Shown here: positions 11,831 through 21,520 of the stretch, piece after piece | Layout of the letters: each line of letters begins with the position of its first letter | Numbering within the stretch: position 1 is the first letter of the stretch | Assembly: GCA_039105265.1 (NCBI GenBank) | Contig: JAPFFF010000321.1 | Location: forward strand, 1 to 26,508 | DNA length: 26,508 nucleotides | Direction of reading: 5' to 3' | Source: Tritrichomonas musculus | Lineage: Eukaryota > Parabasalia > Tritrichomonadida > Tritrichomonadidae | Translations under genes and position numbers: made by a program | The notes under the pieces: model-generated | What the model saw: only the letters and a program-made list of their open reading frames with translations | Databases searched by the model: none | What the model was told of the DNA's origin: nothing

Positions 11831-13680
11831 CTGCAGTTTAATAATAAGATTCAACAAGAACTGCAGTTGAATCATCAGATGCAACGAGAACTGCAGTTGA
11901 ATCATCAGATTCAACGAGAACTGCAGTTGAATCATCAGATTCAACGAGAACTGCAGTTGAATCATCAGATGCAACGAGAACTGCAGTTGAATCATCAGAT
12001 GCAACGAGAACTGCAGTTGAATCATCAGATGCAACGAGAACTACAGTTTAATAATAAGATTCAACGAGAACTGCAGTTTAATAATAAGATGAAACAAGAA
12101 CTGCAGTTGAATAATCAGATGCAACGAGAACTGCAGTTGAACCATCAGATTCAACGAGAACTGCAGTTGAATCATCAGATGCAACGAGAACTACAGTTGA
12201 ATCATCAGATTCAACGAGAACTGCAGTTGAATCATCAGATGCAACGAGAACTACAGTTGAATCATCAGATTCAACGAGAACTGCAGTTGAATCATCAGAT
12301 GCAACAAGAACTGCAGTTGAATCATCAGATTCAACGAGAACTGCAGTTGAATCATCAGATTCAACGAGAACTGCAGTTGAACCATCAGATTCAACGAGAA
12401 CTACAGTTGAATCATCAGATTCAACGAGAACTGCAGTTGAATCATCAGATTCAACGAGAACTACAGTTGAATCATCAGATTCAACGAGAACTGCAGTTGA
12501 ATCATCAGATGCAACGAGAACTACAGTTGAATCATCAGATTCAACGAGAACTGCAGTTGAATCATCAGATGCAACGACAACTGCAGTTGAATCATCAGAT
12601 GCAACGAGAACTGCAGTTGAATCATCAGATTCAACGAGAACTGCAGTTGAATCATCAGATGCAACGAGAACTGCAGTTTAATAATAAGATTCAACAAGAA
12701 CTGCAGTTGAATCATCAGATGCAACGACAACTGCAGTTGAATCATCAGATGCAACGACAACTGCAGTTGAATCATCAGATTCAACGAGAACTGCAGTTGA
12801 ATCATCAGATGCAACGAGAACTGCAGTTTAATAATAAGATTCAACAAGAACTGCAGTTGAATCATCAGATGCAACGAGAACTGCAGTTGAATCATCAGAT
12901 TCAACGAGAACTGCAGTTGAATCATCAGATTCAACGAGAACTGCAGTTGAATCATCAGATGCAACGAGAACTGCAGTTGAATCATCAGATGCAACGAGAA
13001 CTGCAGTTGAATCATCAGATGCAACGAGAACTACAGTTTAATAATAAGATTCAACGAGAACTGCAGTTTAATAATAAGATGAAACAAGAACTGCAGTTGA
13101 ATAATCAGATGCAACGAGAACTGCAGTTGAACCATCAGATTCAACGAGAACTGCAGTTGAATCATCAGATGCAACGAGAACTACAGTTGAATCATCAGAT
13201 TCAACGAGAACTGCAGTTGAATCATCAGATGCAACGAGAACTACAGTTGAATCATCAGATTCAACGAGAACTGCAGTTGAATCATCAGATGCAACAAGAA
13301 CTGCAGTTGAATCATCAGATTCAACGAGAACTGCAGTTGAATCATCAGATTCAACGAGAACTGCAGTTGAACCATCAGATTCAACGAGAACTACAGTTGA
13401 ATCATCAGATTCAACGAGAACTGCAGTTGAATCATCAGATTCAACGAGAACTACAGTTGAATCATCAGATTCAACGAGAACTGCAGTTGAATCATCAGAT
13501 GCAACGAGAACTACAGTTGAATCATCAGATTCAACGAGAACTGCAGTTGAATCATCAGATGCAACGACAACTGCAGTTGAATCATCAGATGCAACGAGAA
13601 CTGCAGTTGAATCATCAGATTCAACGAGAACTGCAGTTGAATCATCAGATGCAACGAGAACTGCAGTTTAATAATAAGAT
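11831..13680. repeat. 990-bp tandem cassette duplication
   Basis: Unit order from about 11831 to 12690 is repeated from about 12821 to 13680, an offset of 990 bp (33 units). Shared landmarks include the TTTAATAATAAG and GAAACAAGAA pair followed by the rare GAATAATCAG unit (12101 and 13091). The related cassette at 9271 lies 2,580 bp upstream of the first copy. Confidence 0.78.
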
Positions 13681-15400
13681 GAAACAAGAACTGCAGTTGA
13701 ATCATCAGATGCAACGAGAACTGCAGTTGAATCATCAGATGCAACGAGAACTGCAGTTGAATCATCAGATGCAACAAGAACTGCAGTTGAATCATCAGAT
13801 TCAACGAGAACTGCAGTTGAATCATCAGATGCAACGACAACTGCAGTTGAATCATCAGATTCAACGAGAACTGCAGTTGAATCATCAGATGCAACGAGAA
13901 CTGCAGTTGAATCATCAGATGCAACGAGAACTGCAGTTTAATAATAAGATTCAACGAGAACTGCAGTTGAATCATCAGATGAAACAAGAACTGCAGTTGA
14001 ATCATCAGATGCAACAAGAACTGCAGTTGAATCATCAGATTCAACGAGAACTGCAGTTGAATCATCAGATTCAACGAGAACTGCAGTTGAACCATCAGAT
14101 TCAACGAGAACTACAGTTGAATCATCAGATTCAACGAGAACTGCAGTTGAATCATCAGATTCAACGAGAACTACAGTTGAATCATCAGATTCAACGAGAA
14201 CTGCAGTTGAATCATCAGATGCAACGAGAACTACAGTTGAATCATCAGATTCAACGAGAACTGCAGTTGAATCATCAGATGCAACGACAACTGCAGTTGA
14301 ATCATCAGATGCAACGACAACTGCAGTTGAATCATCAGATTCAACGAGAACTGCAGTTGAATCATCAGATGCAACGAGAACTGCAGTTGAATCATCAGAT
14401 TCAACGAGAACTGCAGTTGAATCATCAGATTCAACGAGAACTGCAGTTGAATCATCAGATGCAACAAGAACTGCAGTTGAATCATCAGATTCAACGAGAA
14501 CTGCAGTTGAATCATCAGATGCAACGACAACTGCAGTTGAATCATCAGATGCAACGACAACTGCAGTTGAATCATCAGATGCAACGAGAACTGCAGTTGA
14601 ATCATCAGATGCAACGAGAACTGCAGTTGAATCATCAGATTCAACGAGAACTGCAGTTGAATCATCAGATGCAACGAGAACTGCAGTTGAATCATCAGAT
14701 GCAACGAGAACTGCAGTTGAATCATCAGATTCAACGAGAACTGCAGTTGAATCATCAGATTCAACGAGAACTGCAGTTGAATCATCAGATTCAACGAGAA
14801 CTGCAGTTGAATCATCAGATGCAACGACAACTGCAGTTGAATCATCAGATGCAACGACAACTGCAGTTGAATCATCAGATGCAACGAGAACTGCAGTTGA
14901 ATCATCAGATGCAACGAGAACTGCAGTTTAATAATAAGATTCAACGAGAACTGCAGTTGAATCATCAGATGAAACAAGAACTGCAGTTGAATCATCAGAT
15001 GCAACAAGAACTGCAGTTGAATCATCAGATTCAACGAGAACTGCAGTTGAATCATCAGATTCAACGAGAACTGCAGTTGAATCATCAGATTCAACGAGAA
15101 CTGCAGTTGAACCATCAGATTCAACGAGAACTACAGTTGAATCATCAGATTCAACGAGAACTGCAGTTGAATCATCAGATTCAACGAGAACTACAGTTGA
15201 ATCATCAGATTCAACGAGAACTGCAGTTGAATCATCAGATGCAACGAGAACTACAGTTGAATCATCAGATTCAACGAGAACTGCAGTTGAATCATCAGAT
15301 GCAACGACAACTGCAGTTGAATCATCAGATGCAACGACAACTGCAGTTGAATCATCAGATTCAACGAGAACTGCAGTTGAATCATCAGATGCAACGAGAA
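12841..15400. repeat. Long internal duplication, right copy (offset 3,570 bp)
   Basis: Partner of 9271..11830. Together with the intervening DNA it shows that a segment of three cassettes was amplified as a single piece. Its first part is also shared with 11851..12690 at an offset of 990 bp, so three related copies of that cassette are present. Confidence 0.82.
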
Positions 15401-15910
15401 CTGCAGTTGAATCATCAGATTCAACGAGAACTGCAGTTGAATCATCAGATGCAACAAGAACTGCAGTTGAATCATCAGATTCAACGAGAACTGCAGTTGA
15501 ATCATCAGATGCAACGAGAACTGCAGTTGAATCATCAGATGCAACGAGAACTGCAGTTGAATCATCAGATGCAACGAGAACTGCAGTTGAATCATCAGAT
15601 GCAACGAGAACTGCAGTTTAATAATAAGATTCAACAAGAACTGCAGTTTAATCATAAGATTCAACGAGAACTGCAGTTTAATCATAAGATTCAACGAGAA
15701 CTGCAGTTTAATAATAAGATTCAACAAGAACTGCAGTTGAATCATCAGATGCAACGACAACTGCAGTTGAATCATCAGATTCAACGAGAACTGCAGTTGA
15801 ATCATCAGATTCAACGAGAACTGCAGTTGAATCATCAGATGCAACGAGAACTGCAGTTGAATCATCAGATGCAACGAGAACTGCAGTTGAATCATCAGAT
15901 GCAACGAGAA

Positions 15911-15926
15911 CTACAGTTTAATAATA
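15911..15926. repeat. Truncated 16-bp unit (14 bp short)
   Basis: A unit starting CTACAGTTTAATAAT is cut and joined directly to the ACTGCAG of the next unit. This shifts the array phase by 14 bp. It is the first length deviation after 481 perfect units, and it sits at the joint of a 0.8-kb duplication. Confidence 0.9.
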
Positions 15927-16586
15927 CTGCAGTTTAATCATAAGATTCAACGAGAACTGCAGTTGAATCATCAGATTCAACGAGAACTACAGTTGAATCA
16001 TCAGATTCAACGAGAACTGCAGTTGAATCATCAGATGCAACGAGAACTACAGTTGAATCATCAGATTCAACGAGAACTGCAGTTGAATCATCAGATGCAA
16101 CGACAACTGCAGTTGAATCATCAGATGCAACGACAACTGCAGTTGAATCATCAGATTCAACGAGAACTGCAGTTGAATCATCAGATGCAACGAGAACTGC
16201 AGTTGAATCATCAGATTCAACGAGAACTGCAGTTGAATCATCAGATGCAACAAGAACTGCAGTTGAATCATCAGATTCAACGAGAACTGCAGTTGAATCA
16301 TCAGATGCAACGAGAACTGCAGTTGAATCATCAGATGCAACGAGAACTGCAGTTGAATCATCAGATGCAACGAGAACTGCAGTTGAATCATCAGATGCAA
16401 CGAGAACTGCAGTTTAATAATAAGATTCAACAAGAACTGCAGTTTAATCATAAGATTCAACGAGAACTGCAGTTTAATCATAAGATTCAACGAGAACTGC
16501 AGTTTAATAATAAGATTCAACAAGAACTGCAGTTGAATCATCAGATGCAACGAGAACTGCAGTTGAATCATCAGATTCAACGAGAA

Positions 16587-16623
16587 CTGCAGTTGAATCA
16601 TCAATCATCAGATTCAACGAGAA
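16587..16623. repeat. Expanded 37-bp unit (7-bp duplication)
   Basis: The unit reads GAATCATCAATCATCAG: the 7-base ATCATCA is present twice. It shifts the phase by 7 bp. Replication slippage or an out-of-register exchange could produce it. No other unit in block B1 is longer than 30 bp. Confidence 0.9.
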
Positions 16624-18543
16624 CTGCAGTTGAATCATCAGATGCAACGAGAACTGCAGTTGAATCATCAGATGCAACGAGAACTACAGTTTAATAATAA
16701 GATTCAACGAGAACTGCAGTTTAATAATAAGATGAAACAAGAACTGCAGTTGAATAATCAGATGCAACGAGAACTGCAGTTGAACCATCAGATTCAACGA
16801 GAACTGCAGTTGAATCATCAGATGCAACGAGAACTACAGTTGAATCATCAGATTCAACGAGAACTGCAGTTGAATCATCAGATGCAACGAGAACTACAGT
16901 TGAATCATCAGATTCAACGAGAACTGCAGTTGAATCATCAGATGCAACAAGAACTGCAGTTGAATCATCAGATTCAACGAGAACTGCAGTTGAATCATCA
17001 GATTCAACGAGAACTGCAGTTGAACCATCAGATTCAACGAGAACTACAGTTGAATCATCAGATTCAACGAGAACTGCAGTTGAATCATCAGATTCAACGA
17101 GAACTACAGTTGAATCATCAGATTCAACGAGAACTGCAGTTGAATCATCAGATGCAACGAGAACTACAGTTGAATCATCAGATTCAACGAGAACTGCAGT
17201 TGAATCATCAGATGCAACGACAACTGCAGTTGAATCATCAGATGCAACGAGAACTGCAGTTGAATCATCAGATTCAACGAGAACTGCAGTTGAATCATCA
17301 GATGCAACGAGAACTGCAGTTGAATCATCAGATGCAACGAGAACTGCAGTTTAATAATAAGATGAAACAAGAACTGCAGTTGAATCATCAGATGCAACGA
17401 CAACTGCAGTTGAATCATCAGATGCAACGAGAACTGCAGTTGAATCATCAGATGCAACAAGAACTGCAGTTGAATCATCAGATTCAACGAGAACTGCAGT
17501 TGAATCATCAGATGCAACGACAACTGCAGTTGAATCATCAGATGCAACGACAACTGCAGTTGAATCATCAGATGCAACGAGAACTGCAGTTGAATCATCA
17601 GATGCAACGAGAACTGCAGTTTAATAATAAGATTCAACGAGAACTGCAGTTGAATCATCAGATGAAACAAGAACTGCAGTTGAATCATCAGATGCAACAA
17701 GAACTGCAGTTGAATCATCAGATTCAACGAGAACTGCAGTTGAATCATCAGATTCAACGAGAACTGCAGTTGAACCATCAGATTCAACGAGAACTACAGT
17801 TGAATCATCAGATTCAACGAGAACTGCAGTTGAATCATCAGATTCAACGAGAACTACAGTTGAATCATCAGATTCAACGAGAACTGCAGTTGAATCATCA
17901 GATGCAACGAGAACTACAGTTGAATAATCAGATGCAACGAGAACTGCAGTTGAATCATCAGATGCAACGACAACTGCAGTTGAATCATCAGATGCAACGA
18001 CAACTGCAGTTGAATCATCAGATTCAACGAGAACTGCAGTTGAATCATCAGATGCAACGAGAACTGCAGTTGAATCATCAGATTCAACGAGAACTGCAGT
18101 TGAATCATCAGATGCAACAAGAACTGCAGTTGAATCATCAGATTCAACGAGAACTGCAGTTGAATCATCAGATTCAACGAGAACTGCAGTTGAATCATCA
18201 GATGCAACGAGAACTGCAGTTGAATCATCAGATGCAACGAGAACTGCAGTTGAATCATCAGATGCAACGAGAACTGCAGTTTAATAATAAGATTCAACAA
18301 GAACTGCAGTTTAATCATAAGATTCAACGAGAACTGCAGTTTAATCATAAGATTCAACGAGAACTGCAGTTTAATAATAAGATTCAACAAGAACTGCAGT
18401 TGAATCATCAGATGCAACGAGAACTGCAGTTGAATCATCAGATTCAACGAGAACTGCAGTTGAATCATCAGATTCAACGAGAACTGCAGTTGAATCATCA
18501 GATGCAACGAGAACTGCAGTTGAATCATCAGATGCAACGAGAA

Positions 18544-19530
18544 CTGCAGTTGAATCATCAGATGCAACGAGAACTGCAGTTGAATCATCAGATTCAACGA
18601 GAACTGCAGTTGAATCATCAGATGCAACGAGAACTGCAGTTGAATCATCAGATGCAACGAGAACTGCAGTTGAATCATCAGATTCAACGAGAACTGCAGT
18701 TGAATCATCAGATGCAACGAGAACTGCAGTTGAATCATCAGATGCAACGAGAACTGCAGTTGAATCATCAGATTCAACGAGAACTGCAGTTGAATCATCA
18801 GATGCAACGAGAACTGCAGTTGAATCATCAGATTCAACGAGAACTGCAGTTGAATCATCAGATGCAACGAGAACTACAGTTGAATCATCAGATTCAACGA
18901 GAACTGCAGTTGAATCATCAGATGCAACGAGAACTACAGTTGAATCATCAGATTCAACGAGAACTGCAGTTGAATCATCAGATGCAACGAGAACTGCAGT
19001 TGAATCATCAGATTCAACGAGAACTGCAGTTGAATCATCAGATTCAACGAGAACTGCAGTTGAATCATCAGATGCAACGAGAACTGCAGTTGAATCATCA
19101 GATGCAACGAGAACTGCAGTTGAATCATCAGATGCAACGAGAACTGCAGTTGAATCATCAGATGCAACAAGAACTGCAGTTGAATCATCAGATTCAACGA
19201 GAACTGCAGTTGAATCATCAGATGCAACGAGAACTGCAGTTGAATCATCAGATTCAACGAGAACTGCAGTTGAATCATCAGATGCAACGAGAACTGCAGT
19301 TGAATCATCAGATTCAACGAGAACTGCAGTTGAATCATCAGATGCAACGAGAACTGCAGTTGAATCATCAGATTCAACGAGAACTGCAGTTGAATCATCA
19401 GATGCAACGAGAACTACAGTTGAATCATCAGATTCAACGAGAACTGCAGTTGAATCATCAGATGCAACGAGAACTACAGTTGAATCATCAGATTCAACGA
19501 GAACTGCAGTTGAATCATCAGATGCAACGA
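18544..19530. repeat. Local trimer and dimer unit alternation
   Basis: Scoring each unit by the base after AGAT (G or T), the order is G-G-T three times from about 18550 to 18780. It is then G-T repeated to about 19010, and G-T repeated again from about 19190 to 19530. These are young local repeats of 90 and 60 bp. The central part (19021..19170) breaks the pattern. Confidence 0.7.
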
Positions 19531-21483
19531 CAACTGCAGTTGAATCATCAGATTCAACGAGAACTGCAGTTGAATCATCAGATTCAACGAGAACTGCAGT
19601 TGAACCATCAGATTCAACGAGAACTACAGTTGAATCATCAGATTCAACGAGAACTGCAGTTGAATCATCAGATTCAACGAGAACTACAGTTGAATCATCA
19701 GATTCAACGAGAACTGCAGTTGAATCATCAGATGCAACGAGAACTACAGTTGAATCATCAGATTCAACGAGAACTGCAGTTGAATCATCAGATGCAACGA
19801 CAACTGCAGTTGAATCATCAGATGCAACGAGAACTGCAGTTGAATCATCAGATTCAACGAGAACTGCAGTTGAATCATCAGATGCAACGAGAACTGCAGT
19901 TGAATCATCAGATGCAACGAGAACTGCAGTTTAATAATAAGATGAAACAAGAACTGCAGTTGAATCATCAGATGCAACGACAACTGCAGTTGAATCATCA
20001 GATGCAACGAGAACTGCAGTTGAATCATCAGATGCAACGACAACTGCAGTTGAATCATCAGATGCAACGAGAACTGCAGTTGAATCATCAGATGCAACGA
20101 GAACTGCAGTTTAATAATAAGATGAAACAAGAACTGCAGTTGAATCATCAGATGCAACGACAACTGCAGTTGAATCATCAGATGCAACGAGAACTGCAGT
20201 TGAACCATCAGATTCAACGAGAACTGCAGTTGAACCATCAGATTCAACGAGAACTGCAGTTGAATCATCAGATTCAACGAGAACTGCAGTTGAACCATCA
20301 GATTCAACGAGAACTGCAGTTGAATCATCAGATTCAACGAGAACTACAGTTGAATCATCAGATTCAACGAGAACTGCAGTTGAACCATCAGATGCAACGA
20401 GAACTGCAGTTGAATCATCAGATGCAACGAGAACTGCAGTTTAATAATAAGATGCAACAAGAACTGCAGTTGAATCATCAGATGCAACGAGAACTGCAGT
20501 TGAATCATCAGATGCAACGAGAACTGCAGTTGAATCATCAGATGCAGCGAGAACTGCAGTTGAATCATCAGATGCAACGAGAACTGCAGTTGAATCATCA
20601 GATTCAACGAGAACTGCAGTTGAATCATCAGATGCAACGAGAACTGCAGTTGAATCATCAGATGCAACGAGAACTGCAGTTGAATCATCAGATTCAACGA
20701 GAACTGCAGTTGAATCATCAGATTCAACGAGAACTGCAGTTGAATCATCAGATTCAACGAGAACTGCAGTTGAACCATCAGATTCAACGAGAACTGCAGT
20801 TGAATCATCAGATGCAACGAGAACTGCAGTTGAATCATCAGATGCAACGAGAACTGCAGTTGAATCATCAGATTCAACGAGAACTGCAGTTGAATCATCA
20901 GATGCAACGAGAACTGCAGTTGAATCATCAGATTCAACGAGAACTGCAGTTGAACCATCAGATTCAACGAGAACTGCAGTTGAATCATCAGATGCAACGA
21001 GAACTGCAGTTGAATCATCAGATGCAACGAGAACTGCAGTTTAATAATAAGATGCAACGAGAACTGCAGTTGAATCATCAGATGCAACGAGAACTGCAGT
21101 TGAATCATCAGATGCAACGAGAACTGCAGTTGAATCATCAGATGCAACGAGAACTGCAGTTGAATCATCAGATGCAACGAGAACTGCAGTTGAATCATCA
21201 GATGCAACGAGAACTGCAGTTGAATCATCAGATGCAACGAGAACTGCAGTTTAATAATAAGATGCAACAAGAACTGCAGTTGAATCATCAGATGCAACGA
21301 GAACTGCAGTTGAATCATCAGATGCAACGAGAACTGCAGTTGAATCATCAGATGCAACGAGAACTGCAGTTTAATAATAAGATTCAACGAGAACTGCAGT
21401 TGAATCATCAGATGAAACAAGAACTGCAGTTGAATCATCAGATGCAACAAGAACTGCAGTTGAATCATCAGATTCAACGAGAA

Positions 21484-21520
21484 CTGCAGTTGAATCATCA
21501 GAGTAAACTACAACTGCAAT
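21484..21520. other. B-to-A junction with private GAGTAA variant
   Basis: A family-B unit head (CTGCAGTTGAATCATCA) runs into a family-A tail through GAGTAAAC, where other A units have GATTAAAC or GATTCAGC. I did not see this G elsewhere in the window. The unit marks the return from the 30-bp-exact B block to the 30/31-bp A block. Confidence 0.8.

Larger units (their letters stand above)
15160..16720. repeat. 0.8-kb tandem duplication with an out-of-register joint
   Basis: The unit order at about 15160..15926 reappears at about 15956..16720 with an offset of 796 bp, which is not a multiple of 30. Both copies share a CTACAG alternation, two GACAA units, a CAACAAG unit and a block of four TTTAAT units. 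The odd offset comes from the 16-bp unit at the joint. A related block also lies at 8681..9470. Confidence 0.8.
1481..21500. repeat. Satellite block B1 (family B, 30-bp units, about 667 copies)
   Basis: This is a continuous array of 30-bp units; a consensus unit lies at 2651..2680. Each unit has a CTGCAGTTGAATCATC core, then AGATGCAACGAGAA or AGATTCAACGAGAA. Recurrent variants are GACAA for GAGAA, CAACAAG for CAACGAG, GAACC for GAATC, CTACAG for CTGCAG, TTTAATAATAAG or TTTAATCATAAG for TTGAATCATCAG, and GCCGTTTAATATTAAG. Phase is exact from 1481 to 15910 (481 units), from 15927 to 16586 (22 units), and from 16624 to the end (about 162 units). Only two aberrant-length units interrupt it. The consensus is about 43% GC with one CpG per unit. 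There is no unique sequence anywhere, and the open frames through it are repeat by-products. Confidence 0.97.
8150..21500. repeat. Right-hand B domain built from 0.7-1.9-kb cassettes
   Basis: From about 8150 the GCCGTTT units vanish and CTACAG units become frequent. A recurring landmark is a GAACC unit followed by T-type units that alternate CTACAG and CTGCAG. It lies at about 8301, 9801, 10521, 11541, 12381, 13371, 14091, 15111, 17024, 17774 and 19604. The spacings are 1500, 720, 1020, 840, 990, 720, 1020, 1913, 750 and 1830 bp. The landmark reveals cassettes of irregular length, each ending with TTTAAT-type units. No unique DNA separates them. Confidence 0.8.

Noticed and set aside
6287-15937. 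A 3,216-codon forward open frame of a Gln-rich decapeptide repeat
   Set aside because: It starts and ends inside the satellite, has no unique domain, and its variants mostly change amino acids. Equivalent frames upstream are stopped by homogenised in-frame stops. The hydrophobic spacing of ten residues does not fit a heptad coiled coil. Reverse frames of similar quality exist.
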